Assembly (NCBI GenBank): GCA_046593925.1
Contig: JBKJQN010000062.1
Coordinates: forward strand, 1 to 14,618
Source: JAYVYM01 sp046593925
GTDB taxonomy: Bacteria > Actinomycetota > Actinomycetes > Mycobacteriales > SCTD01
Direction of reading: 5' to 3'
DNA: 14,618 nucleotides
A program made the translations under genes and the position numbers. Every line of letters begins with the position of its first letter. The stretch's first letter is position 1. The notes under the pieces are model-generated. The model did no database searches. It had not been told where the DNA came from and saw only the letters and a list, made by a program, of their open reading frames with translations. Shown here piece after piece: positions 5,946 to 13,420 of this stretch.

Positions 5946-5984
5946 ATGCCCGCATGTTGCCCATCGCTGAGAAGGACGCGATGA
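5946..5984 (+). CDS. 12-codon upstream ORF coupled to the GGDEF-EAL start
   Basis: ATG 5946 reads MPACCPSLRRTR and stops at TGA 5982-5984, which overlaps the next ATG (5981-5983) as ATGA. It has a good AGGAG ribosome site three to four bases upstream, ending at 5942. It contains two adjacent Cys codons and the rare Arg codons AGA and AGG. In that position a translating ribosome would be delivered onto the start of the downstream gene, so this could be a translational coupling or codon-sensing device. The alternative is that initiation occurs directly at 5954 or 5981 and this reading is accidental. Confidence 0.38.
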   Translation: MPACCPSLRRTR

Positions 5985-8473
5985 CCACCCCCGTGTCCAG
6001 GACGCGGCTGAACGGTTCGCTGCGCCGGCGGCTGGCGGTGGCCTATGCGGCGGGGGCCGTGGCACTTCTGCTTGCGGTCGCTGAGCTGGTGGTCGCTCCC
6101 GCACCGGACCCGCGCGCTGTCCTGCTGCAGGTGGTCCTGCTGGTGCCTGCGCTCAGGGTCGAGGTGCCCCTGCGGCTGGGCAACCGCCGCATCCGGGTAG
6201 CGGCGTTCTCGGACGCGGCCATGGTCCTGAGTCTGGCCGTGCAGCCCGGTACCAGCGTCGTGATCGTGGTGACCCTCGTGGGTTGCCTGCACCAGCTGCA
6301 GCTTCGGCGCCCGATGGCGCGGGTTCTCTTCAACACCGCAGCTCTGACCGCTCCGGCGTACGCGGCCGTACATGTGTACGCCGTGCTGGTCGGGCCCTCG
6401 CTTCTGCAGGCAGCCCTCGCACTCACGGCGGCCTGCGTGACGGTGGCGGTGCTGAACCAGGTGTCGGTTGCGGCCATCGTCGCGGCGGCGACGGGCGAGG
6501 GACTGTTGGCGGCACTGCGCAGCCACCTCACGACCTCGCTCGTCGCGCTGGAGGTCAACCTGGCGATCGTCGGCGGCGTGCTGGGCGCGGTTGCCGGCCG
6601 GCGCTGGGAGCTGGTCGTGGCCGGCCCCTTCCTGATGATCTCCCTGGCTCGTGCTCAGCGTGCCCGACTGCTGCGGGCCACCACCGGAGACGCGCTCACG
6701 CGACTTGAGAAAGCCGCGGAGCAGATCCACACCTTTGACGAGCTGGTGGCCGCGTCGACCGTGCTGGACCGGGCCGCCGACCTGTTCGGCCTCGAACAGG
6801 TCGAGCTAGTTCTGCATGGGTGGCCGGGGCAGGGAGACCGGGTGCACACCAGGACCGGGCCGGGTCGGCGGAACAGCAAGACCGGGGCGGCCCCGCCGGC
6901 AGCCGCCGAGGTGCTCGTCGTACCGCTCACGGTCGGCACCGCCGACGACCCGACCCGGCTGGGTGAGCTCCGGCTGGGCCTGGCTGAGCCCGACGCTCTC
7001 CGACCGGCCGAGAAGCAGGTCCTTGCCACCTTCGTCTCCACTGTGACGTCGAGCTTGAACGCCGTCCGTAGCTACGCCGAGCAGGCGCACGCGGCGCGGG
7101 TGGACAGCCTGACCGGACTGGCCAACCGGCTCGCCCTCGCCGAGCGACTGGATGAGCTCAGGCCCACGCTGCTGCCGTGGGGCGCCGCGTCCGACGACGG
7201 AAGGTCGGCCCCAGCCGAGGACGTACTGGCCGTGCTGCTGCTGGACCTCGACCACGTCAAGGAGGTCAACGACACGCTCGGACACAGCGCCCGCGAGGCC
7301 TTCCTTGTCGAGTTCGGGCGACGACTCATGGCCGAGACCCGGCCGGGCGACTTCGTGGCCCGGGTCGGCGGTGACGAGTTCGCCGTGCTGCTGACAGACA
7401 TCCCGAACAGCGCCGAGGCGCGCAGAGCCGCGGAGGCGCTGCTCTCCCGGCTGGACGGCCCGCTCGCCGTCGACGGTCTCGAGCTGCCGATGGAGGCATC
7501 CGTCGGGGTGTCGGTCGCACCGCGGGACGGCGTGGCCGTCGATGAGCTGCTGCGCTGCTCGGACATCGCCATGTACGAGGCGAAGGCCAAGCGGAACGGC
7601 GTCGTGCTGTACGACCCCTCGATGGACCCCGGCGACCGGGACGGCCTGCACCTCGTCGCTGAGCTGCAGGCCGCGATCGCCGAGGAGCAGCTGGTCCTGC
7701 ACTACCAGCCGGTCGTGTGTCTGCGTACCGCCCGCACGATCGGCGCCGAAGCCCTGGTGCGCTGGCAGCACCCCGTCCGCGGGCTCCTGCCGCCGGGTCG
7801 CTTCGTCCCCGTCCTCGAGCGCAGCGCCCTGATCATCCCGTTGACCATGCACGTGCTGGAGAAGGCCGTCCGGGAAGCGCTGACCTGGCCCGAGGTCGGC
7901 GGCCTCGACCTGGGTCTCAGCGTCAACCTGTCAGCGAGGTGCCTGCTCGCGCCGTCCGTGCCGGACCAGGTCAGGCAGATCCTGGCGCGGTACGGGATGC
8001 CTGCGCGCCGCCTCACCCTGGAGATCACGGAGACGCTGGCGCTGGCCGACCTCGACGTCGTCGACGACGTACTGAGCCGGCTGCGGGACCTGGGCGTCCG
8101 GCTGAGCGTCGACGACTTCGGCACCGGCTACAGCAGCATGAGCTTCCTGCGCAAGATCGCTGTACACGAGGTGAAGGTCGACCGCAGCTTCGTCACCGAT
8201 GCCCCGACCTGCGCGGGCGACCGGGCCATCGTGGTCGGGACGGTCGCCCTGGCGCACGGGCTCGGCCTGACCGTCGTCGGCGAAGGCGTCGAGACCCCCG
8301 CGCAGCTGCGGATGCTGCAGCGCAGCGGCTGCGATGCCGCCCAGGGCTACCTGCTGGGCCGTCCGATGCCCGCGGAGGTGTTCAGGAAGGAGCTGGACCA
8401 GGTGCACGGCGACGTGGTTGCGCTGACCGCCACCCCCGAGCAGCGCACCCCGCTGCCCGTCGGACCGCGCTGA
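5981..8473 (+). CDS. Membrane-anchored GGDEF-EAL cyclic-di-GMP signalling protein
   Basis: An 830-residue protein predicted to make and break cyclic di-GMP. Residues ~17-230 form six to eight hydrophobic helices with no familiar MASE match that I can name. Residues ~250-366 look like a degenerate GAF domain. The cyclase domain (~375-545) has DSLTGLANR, metal-binding DLDHVKEVND and an intact GGDEF at 463-467. Five residues before it lies RPGD, the RxxD product-inhibition site. The usual GD after GH is replaced (GHSAREAF). The phosphodiesterase domain (~555-800) has EALVRW at 590, SVNLSA, LEITETL, DDFGTGYSS at 711, KVDRSF, GEGVET and AQGYLLGRP, so all known metal and substrate ligands appear present. 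I chose ATG 5981 for its GAAGGA site four to five bases upstream; ATG 5954 is in frame as well. Confidence 0.93.
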   Translation: MTTPVSRTRLNGSLRRRLAVAYAAGAVALLLAVAELVVAPAPDPRAVLLQVVLLVPALRVEVPLRLGNRRIRVAAFSDAAMVLSLAVQPGTSVVIVVTLVGCLHQLQLRRPMARVLFNTAALTAPAYAAVHVYAVLVGPSLLQAALALTAACVTVAVLNQVSVAAIVAAATGEGLLAALRSHLTTSLVALEVNLAIVGGVLGAVAGRRWELVVAGPFLMISLARAQRARLLRATTGDALTRLEKAAEQIHTFDELVAASTVLDRAADLFGLEQVELVLHGWPGQGDRVHTRTGPGRRNSKTGAAPPAAAEVLVVPLTVGTADDPTRLGELRLGLAEPDALRPAEKQVLATFVSTVTSSLNAVRSYAEQAHAARVDSLTGLANRLALAERLDELRPTLLPWGAASDDGRSAPAEDVLAVLLLDLDHVKEVNDTLGHSAREAFLVEFGRRLMAETRPGDFVARVGGDEFAVLLTDIPNSAEARRAAEALLSRLDGPLAVDGLELPMEASVGVSVAPRDGVAVDELLRCSDIAMYEAKAKRNGVVLYDPSMDPGDRDGLHLVAELQAAIAEEQLVLHYQPVVCLRTARTIGAEALVRWQHPVRGLLPPGRFVPVLERSALIIPLTMHVLEKAVREALTWPEVGGLDLGLSVNLSARCLLAPSVPDQVRQILARYGMPARRLTLEITETLALADLDVVDDVLSRLRDLGVRLSVDDFGTGYSSMSFLRKIAVHEVKVDRSFVTDAPTCAGDRAIVVGTVALAHGLGLTVVGEGVETPAQLRMLQRSGCDAAQGYLLGRPMPAEVFRKELDQVHGDVVALTATPEQRTPLPVGPR

Positions 8474-8504
8474 ACGTGCGTCACGGCCGCGTGCCCAGCC
8501 ATAC

Positions 8505-8560
8505 CGACCCGGACATCCGGATCACGACGCGCCGGTGCCGCTGACGCGATGTCCGGGTCG
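8505..8560. terminator. 13-bp perfect inverted repeat after the GGDEF-EAL gene
   Basis: CGACCCGGACATC (8505-8517) is exactly complementary to GATGTCCGGGTCG (8548-8560), with a 30-base loop. It begins 32 bases after the stop of the upstream gene and more than 100 bases before the VOC start, so it probably ends the GGDEF-EAL transcript. There is no T tract, and the long loop leaves a regulatory-site alternative open. Confidence 0.5.
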
Positions 8561-8689
8561 CCGCTTCGGGGCATCCGCGGGACCGGCTCACCGCCCCCGG
8601 ACGGATCCCCGCCCGCGGCCCGGCCAACGGTCCCGGCCAACGGCGGGGTCGGTGGACAGCTACGGAGCTGGCTGGGGAGACTTGGGGCG

Positions 8690-9358
8690 GTGAAGATCGG
8701 ACAGCCGGCGCTGACAGTCAGCCGGCTCGACCAGGCGGCGGACTTCTACCGCGACGTCCTCGAGCTGCCCGTCATGGCGCACGACGGGCGGGCGACCGTG
8801 ACGATCGGCTCCAGCCGCCTCGTGCTCGAGCCCCGCGAGGACTTCGACGGGGTCCATCACCTGGCGTTCGGAATCGCGCCCGCGGATTTCGAGCTCGCGC
8901 GTACCTGGCTGGGCCAGCGCGTCGAACCGATCGTGGTGGACGGCTCGGAGGTGATCGAGGGCCAGGAGGGCTGGAACTCCAGGTCTGTGTACTTCCTCGG
9001 GCCGGAGGACATCGTGCTGGAGTTCATCAGCCGAGAGGCGCACGGACACGTGAAGGCCGATGACGGCAAACATCCCCGGCTGTTGTCCATCAGCGAGGTC
9101 GGCATCGGGGTACCAGACGTGCCGGCCGCTGTGTGCACCCTCGCGCAGGACCTGGGACTGCCGGCCTTTCCGCCGCAGGGGAGGCACTTCGCGCCAGTGG
9201 GTGGCCACGACGGCCTGATCATCCTCGTCGATGACGAGCGCAGCTGGTTCCCCACCGGAACCCACCGAGCCGCGCGCGGGCCGGTGACCGTCGAGCTGGC
9301 CGCCCCGCGGGCCGGGCGCCTGTCCCTTCGGCAGTTGGCGACCATTGTCGCGGACTGA
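8690..9358 (+). CDS. VOC superfamily (glyoxalase/dioxygenase fold) protein
   Basis: A 222-residue protein with two vicinal-oxygen-chelate modules. The first begins VKIGQPALTVSRLDQAADFYRDVLELPV, the classic beta-alpha opening, and continues with RLVLEPREDFDGVHHLAFGIA and, near its end, VYFLGPEDIVLEFISRE. The second begins ISEVGIGVPDVPAAVCTLAQDLGLPAFP. His in VHHLAF and Glu in LEFI could be metal ligands of the first module. Members include dioxygenases, glyoxalase-like enzymes and antibiotic-binding proteins, so the reaction is unknown. I chose GTG 8690, with GGGGAG ten bases upstream, because homology begins there; the frame is open back to 8549, within the preceding hairpin. No operon partner is evident. 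Confidence 0.82.
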   Translation: MKIGQPALTVSRLDQAADFYRDVLELPVMAHDGRATVTIGSSRLVLEPREDFDGVHHLAFGIAPADFELARTWLGQRVEPIVVDGSEVIEGQEGWNSRSVYFLGPEDIVLEFISREAHGHVKADDGKHPRLLSISEVGIGVPDVPAAVCTLAQDLGLPAFPPQGRHFAPVGGHDGLIILVDDERSWFPTGTHRAARGPVTVELAAPRAGRLSLRQLATIVAD

Positions 9359-9572
9359 TTGCCCACCAGGCGAAGCCGGTGAGCGAGATCGCCTTGACCC
9401 ACCACGTCCCAGGCCGACCTCGACCTGTACGGCGACACGACGTACAGCCGTGGGGCGGTCGATGCGGAGCTGCTGAGACCAGACCTTCGAGCTCACGGCA
9501 GGGCCGGATCCGGCCCGAGACCGGCAGGAGGTCGGACCCGCATGCACACCTAGCTCGGACAGGGGCACGAAA
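9359..9572. other. Intergenic stretch with one 16-bp perfect palindrome
   Basis: I see no recognisable gene in this stretch on either strand. It contains GGGCCGGATCCGGCCC at 9501-9516, a perfect 16-base palindrome, within a patch rich in GGCC and CCGG. It may contain decayed coding DNA, but I could not name a family. Confidence 0.4.
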
Positions 9573-9725
9573 GTGGAGATCATGTCGACGGTCTCAAGCA
9601 CGGCGCCCGTCTCCTCCTTGAGCCGGCCTCCTTCGCCGGCCGCCTTCCGCACGATGGAGGACCACGGCGTGCGCGCGGCGACGCGATCCGCGCGCGACCG
9701 CGGCCGGGAGCTCGCCGACGACTGA
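9573..9725 (+). CDS. Possible small hypothetical protein (50 residues)
   Basis: GTG 9573 reads VEIMSTVSSTAPVSSL and then a basic, charged tail ending RDRGRELADD before TGA 9723-9725. Almost all third positions are G or C, as in real genes of this window. AGGGG lies eight bases before the GTG; an in-frame ATG at 9582 has GGAG three bases before it. The minus strand of the same DNA is also open with moderate third-position G/C, so the coding strand is not settled. No family recognised. Confidence 0.25.
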   Translation: MEIMSTVSSTAPVSSLSRPPSPAAFRTMEDHGVRAATRSARDRGRELADD

Positions 9726-9734
9726 GCGGCCCTC

Positions 9735-9754
9735 GGTGTGGCACCGGTCACACC
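9735..9754. promoter_or_regulatory. CRP/GlxR-like palindrome upstream of the beta-glucosidase
   Basis: GGTGTG and CACACC are separated by eight bases. Its core TGTGG-N6-TCACA (9737-9752) differs by one base in the arms from the TGTGA-N6-TCACA consensus of CRP/GlxR regulators. It lies 60 bases before ATG 9814, with a TAGCTT -10-like hexamer just after it (9761-9766). This suggests cAMP-type carbon control of glucoside use, which is inference. Confidence 0.45.
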
Positions 9755-9813
9755 CAGTGGTAGCTTTCGCGGCCTTGCCACCCGTCTGGGTAGCCTTGCA
9801 CGGGAGGACGCCG

Positions 9814-12120
9814 ATGATCGTCTCCGCCCGCCGAACCGTGGCCCGAGCCGCCACGGCCCTCGCACTTGTCGTCGCCACCGGCGGAGGTGTGGCCGCCACG
9901 GCCGTTGGTGATCCGACCGCGACGAGCCCCGCCCGTCCCGCCGTCGACGCACGGACCGAGCAGCGGATCGACGCGCTGCTCGCGAAGATGACTCTGCCGG
10001 AGAAGCTGCAGCAGCTGCAGCTGCTGTCCGACGGGCAGATCACCGAGGCGGACGCCAAGGCCGGCGTCGGCTCGGTGTTCAGCCTGGTCGACCCGGTCAA
10101 GATCAACCAGATCCAGCACGTCGCGGTCGAGCAGTCCCGGCTGCACATCCCGATCCTGTTCGCCTACGACACGATCCACGGCTTCCGCACCGTCTTCCCG
10201 GTGCCCTTGGGCGCGGCGAGCTCGTTCGACCCGGCGGTCGCCAAGGCCGACGCGACGTACGGCGCACGTGAGTCGGCGGCGGTCGGCATCAAGCAGGTCT
10301 ACTCGCCGATGCTCGACGTCTCCCGCGACCCGCGCTGGGGCCGGATCGTCGAGGGCGCCGGCGAGGACCCCTACCTCAACGCGGCGATGGGCGTCGCGAG
10401 GGTGCAGGGGGCCCAGGGCACCGACTACAGCCAGCCCGACAAGGTCGCGTCGAGCATCAAGCACTTCGTCGCGTACGGGCAGCCCGAGGGCGGCCGCGAC
10501 TACAACACCACCGACATGTCGATCGCCCGGCTGCGCAACGTCTACCTGCCGCCGTTCAAGGCCGCGGTCGAGGCCGGCGCCGCCACGGTCATGTGCTCGT
10601 TCAACGCCATCAACGGCTCGCCCGGCTGCGGCGACGACCAGACCGAGACCCAGATCCTGAAGAAGGAGTGGGGCTTCGACGGGTTCGTCGAGAGCGACTA
10701 CACCGCGGTCGACGAGATGCGGGCCTGCCCGCCAGTCCAGCCCGACACCGGGCCGTGCGGCCACGGCGTGGTCGCCGACGGCCCGGGGGCCGCAGCGCGG
10801 GCCCTCAACTCCGGCACCGACTCCGAGATGGTCAGCACCAACATCCGTGACTACGGTGCCCGCCTGGTCGCGAACGGCCGGGTCCCGATCGCCCGGGTCG
10901 ACGACGCGGTCCGCCGCATCCTGCGGGTGAAGTTCCGCGCCGGCCTGTTCGAGCACCCCTACGTCGACGTGTCCAGTGCCGAGTCCGCGCAGCTGCTGCC
11001 GGACGCCGTGGCCGCGGCGCGGACGGCGGGCAGCCGCTCCATGGTGCTGCTCAAGAACGACAAGGGCCTCCTGCCGCTCGACCCCGCGAGGAAGACCGCG
11101 GTCATCGGACCGCTGGCCGACGACCAGCACGAGATGCTCGGCCCCTGGTGGGGGCAGGGCCAGGACGCCGACGCGGTCTCCGTCCTGACCGGCATCAAGG
11201 CGCAGAGCCCCGGGGCGACGTACGCCCAGGCCTGCCCGATCGCCGACGTGGACCCGCCGGCAGCGACGCCGCAGGACGTCTGCGGCAACACGGCCGGCTT
11301 CGACGCCGCGGTCGCCGTCGCCCAGGCCGCCGACCAGGTGGTCCTCGTCCTCGGTGAGGCTCGCGGGATGACCGGCGAGGCCGCCTCGCGCTCCGACATC
11401 AGCCTGCCGGGCAAGCAGCAGGAGCTGATCGACCGGGTGAGGGCGACCGGCAAGCCGTTCGTGGTGGTCCTCATGAACGGCCGCCCGCTCACGCTGCCGG
11501 ACGTCGCGGCGAGCTCGCCGGCGATCCTCGAGGCGTGGTTCCCGGGCGTGCAGGCCGGCAACTCGGTCGCGGACGTGCTGTTCGGCAAGGTCAACCCCGG
11601 CGGCAAGTTGCCGGTCAGCTTCCCGCAGACCGTCGGCCAGGTGCCGATCTACTACGCCCACGAGCCCACCGGCCGCCCCTGCGACGTCACGCAGAAGTAC
11701 GACTCGCGCTACCGCGACCTCACCACCTGTGACCCGTTCTACGCGTTCGGGTACGGCCTGTCCTACACGACGTTCGACATCGCGAACCTGAAGGTGTCGG
11801 CGGCGTCGATCCCGAAGACCGGCAACGTCACGGTGACCGTCGACGTGCGCAACACCGGTGCCCGCGCGGGCGACGAGGTCGTGCAGCTCTACCTGCACGA
11901 CCCGGTGGCCTCGCTCACCCAGCCGGTCCGCCGGCTGCGCGGCTTCGAGCGGGTGACCCTCGCGCCGGGCACGTCGAAGAAGGTCAGCTTCACGCTCGGA
12001 CCGGACGACTTCGGCTTCTACGACAACGCCGGGCACTTCGTCGTCGAGCCCGGCCGGATCGACCTGTTCGCCGGCGACTCCTCGCAGGCGACGCTGCAGA
12101 GCTCGGTCACGCTGAAGTAG
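9814..12120 (+). CDS. bglX: Secreted family GH3 beta-glucosidase (BglX-like)
   Basis: A 768-residue glycoside hydrolase that removes terminal beta-linked glucose or xylose from oligosaccharides. An N-terminal signal (RRTVARAATALALVVATGGG) predicts export. The GH3 N-terminal barrel follows, with PILFAYDTIHGFRT, YSPMLDVSRDPRWGR, IKHFVAYG (Lys216-His217) and the nucleophile Asp295 in FVESDYTA, where the more usual Trp after SD is Tyr. The second domain has GSRSMVLLKND and the acid/base candidate Glu522 in MTGEAASRSD. A C-terminal fibronectin-III-like domain ends the protein (DEVVQLYLHDP, LRGFERVTLAPG). Paired cysteines in loops suggest disulfides outside the cell. The start has GGGAGG six bases upstream. 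No transporter or LacI regulator is next to it; control may come from the CRP-like palindrome. Confidence 0.94.
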   Translation: MIVSARRTVARAATALALVVATGGGVAATAVGDPTATSPARPAVDARTEQRIDALLAKMTLPEKLQQLQLLSDGQITEADAKAGVGSVFSLVDPVKINQIQHVAVEQSRLHIPILFAYDTIHGFRTVFPVPLGAASSFDPAVAKADATYGARESAAVGIKQVYSPMLDVSRDPRWGRIVEGAGEDPYLNAAMGVARVQGAQGTDYSQPDKVASSIKHFVAYGQPEGGRDYNTTDMSIARLRNVYLPPFKAAVEAGAATVMCSFNAINGSPGCGDDQTETQILKKEWGFDGFVESDYTAVDEMRACPPVQPDTGPCGHGVVADGPGAAARALNSGTDSEMVSTNIRDYGARLVANGRVPIARVDDAVRRILRVKFRAGLFEHPYVDVSSAESAQLLPDAVAAARTAGSRSMVLLKNDKGLLPLDPARKTAVIGPLADDQHEMLGPWWGQGQDADAVSVLTGIKAQSPGATYAQACPIADVDPPAATPQDVCGNTAGFDAAVAVAQAADQVVLVLGEARGMTGEAASRSDISLPGKQQELIDRVRATGKPFVVVLMNGRPLTLPDVAASSPAILEAWFPGVQAGNSVADVLFGKVNPGGKLPVSFPQTVGQVPIYYAHEPTGRPCDVTQKYDSRYRDLTTCDPFYAFGYGLSYTTFDIANLKVSAASIPKTGNVTVTVDVRNTGARAGDEVVQLYLHDPVASLTQPVRRLRGFERVTLAPGTSKKVSFTLGPDDFGFYDNAGHFVVEPGRIDLFAGDSSQATLQSSVTLK

Positions 12121-12137
12121 GCCGCCCGGCCCGCCGG

Positions 12138-13358
12138 TCAGAACACGTGCGGGCACCAGGGCGCTCGCCCGGGCCACCCGAACGCGGTGGTGGCCCGGGC
12201 GAGCGCTGCGTCCGAGCGGGCCGTCACGGTGCCGGCGGCGGCCCGGGAGGCCAGCGACGTCCCGCCGAGCAGGACCGCGCCCAGGTCGCGGACGTCCAGG
12301 GAGAGGTCCCCGGCGTCCTGGGTCCGGGTGCAGGCGGCCCCCGCGGCGGCGGCCGACAGCCGCCAGCGGCCGGCGTTCCAGGGGCAGGTCGCGTCGGTGA
12401 CCTCCAGCACGACGTCGACGTCGGCGGCGTACGACCGCTGCGTAAGCGCGCTGCCGACGTCGACGAGCCGGGTCCAGAGGCTGTCCCGCAGCGTCGCCCG
12501 GGCGGACCTGGGTTCGGCGAGCAGCTGCAGCAGCGGCTCGTCGACGGAACCGGTACGCAGCTCGACGGCCGTGGTGAGGTCGACGTCGAGCAGGGCCCGC
12601 CACAGCTGGGAGTACGCGTGCGGCGTGGTTGCCACCGCTTCGCGTACCAGCACGGTGCCGGCCGCCGCGTCGTGCTCCCACACCGGCTTGACGGCGAACA
12701 GCGCGTACGCCTCCGGCCCGGCCGGCCCGTCGACGAGCAGTGTCCGCAAAGCGCCGGCACCGTCGCGGCTGTCCTGCGGGTCGACCAGCCGGTGCGCCCA
12801 CCAGGCGTCGTCGCGGGCATACGTGCCCGTACGGGTCGGGTGCACGGCGTCGTAGACGGGCGCGAGGTCCGCGCCGGTCGGGGCGAGCAGCTGGCGGACC
12901 GGACCCGCGGCGGCCGGCTGGACGAGCGCGGCGCCGCGAGGGACACGCAGCCTGGCCGACCACGCGGCCGGTCCGAAGCCGTACCGGTGGTAGATCGCGC
13001 CCTCGGAGGCGAACAGGGCGGCGATCGGCTCGCCGGCCTCGTGCAGGTCGGTGAGCAGCCGGCGCATCATGGCGCCGAGCAGGCCCTGCCGCCTGCGGTC
13101 CGCCTGCACGCCGACCCACGTCACGCCGGCCACCGGGGCGGGACCCCCGGGCAGCGTCATCGACAGCGCGAACGAGCCTGCAGTGGCGACGACGTCGCTG
13201 CCGTCCCGCACCACCAGCATCCGGTCGGTGTCGACGACGGCCGTCTCGGCCACCCGGCTCTCCGGTGCCGGGTCACCGTGGAACGTCCGCTCCAGAGCGG
13301 TGAATGCCTCCTGCAGCTCGCCGGCCGTCATCCGCTGCACGCGCTCGTCCTGGTCCAC
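12138..13358 (-). CDS. Eis-like GNAT N-acetyltransferase
   Basis: A 406-residue protein of the Eis family, close to the ~400 residues of Mycobacterium tuberculosis Eis. The N-terminal GNAT domain carries the acetyl-CoA loop as VQADRRRQGLLG (84-95), followed by LFASEGAIYHRYGFG. A central second GNAT-like domain includes WWAHRL and VWRALL-like helices. The C-terminal SCP2-like domain ends APWCPHVF, so the terminal Phe carboxylate used as general base in Eis is present. In mycobacteria Eis acetylates aminoglycosides and other amines; here the substrate is unknown. GTG 13358 was chosen because homology begins with ERVQRMTAGELQEAF; GTG 13385 is an alternative with GGAAAGG only two bases upstream. 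It is convergent with the beta-glucosidase (17-base gap). Confidence 0.87.
   Translation of the reverse strand: MDQDERVQRMTAGELQEAFTALERTFHGDPAPESRVAETAVVDTDRMLVVRDGSDVVATAGSFALSMTLPGGPAPVAGVTWVGVQADRRRQGLLGAMMRRLLTDLHEAGEPIAALFASEGAIYHRYGFGPAAWSARLRVPRGAALVQPAAAGPVRQLLAPTGADLAPVYDAVHPTRTGTYARDDAWWAHRLVDPQDSRDGAGALRTLLVDGPAGPEAYALFAVKPVWEHDAAAGTVLVREAVATTPHAYSQLWRALLDVDLTTAVELRTGSVDEPLLQLLAEPRSARATLRDSLWTRLVDVGSALTQRSYAADVDVVLEVTDATCPWNAGRWRLSAAAAGAACTRTQDAGDLSLDVRDLGAVLLGGTSLASRAAAGTVTARSDAALARATTAFGWPGRAPWCPHVF
12161..12206. terminator. Perfect 18-bp hairpin inside the 3' coding end of the Eis-like gene
   Basis: GCGCTCGCCCGGGCCACC (12161-12178) is exactly complementary to 12189-12206 with a 10-base loop. 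It starts 41 bases after the beta-glucosidase stop, so it can end that transcript, while the same bases encode the last ~20 residues of the convergent acetyltransferase. There is no T tract on either side. Confidence 0.55.
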
Positions 13359-13420
13359 GGCAGCACTCTGCCGGACCGGCGCCACGGCCTTTCCGGAACA
13401 CCGCTGCCTGCTGGTCGTCG

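Larger units (their letters stand above)
5445..5980 (+). promoter_or_regulatory. Long structured intergenic leader before the GGDEF-EAL gene
   Basis: About 535 bases without a normal gene. From left to right it holds a nine-base-arm inverted repeat with a TACCGT -10-like hexamer, a seven-bp hairpin touching a strong AAGGAG site, a six-codon ORF, a very stable 17-bp hairpin, a perfect -35-like TTGACA at 5823-5828 without a clear -10, a palindrome CACCCG-GA-CGGGTG at 5844-5857, a 14-base element also found at 13655, and a 12-codon ORF ending in the start of the next gene. I do not recognise a catalogued riboswitch. The density of paired elements suggests an mRNA leader with post-initiation control. 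Confidence 0.5.

Noticed and set aside
5714..5980. An N-terminal extension of the GGDEF-EAL protein from 5714
   Set aside because: No hydrophobic or domain-like sequence, poor third-position pattern, and it crosses the 17-bp hairpin. Good ribosome sites lie at 5981.
5445..5980. A known cyclic-di-GMP (GEMM) or other catalogued riboswitch
   Set aside because: The conserved bases of GEMM, cobalamin, SAM, c-di-AMP or fluoride motifs that I know could not be placed. A covariance search would be decisive.
9359..9572. A possible decayed enzyme gene with YGDTTYSRG on the plus strand
   Set aside because: The fragment is too short, matches no family that I can name, and both strands are partly open.
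9748..13119. A 1,123-residue open frame on the minus strand across the beta-glucosidase and Eis-like genes
   Set aside because: It is low-complexity Arg/Gly/Ala/Val-rich sequence without domains, antisense to a clear GH3 enzyme. High G+C makes long antisense frames common.
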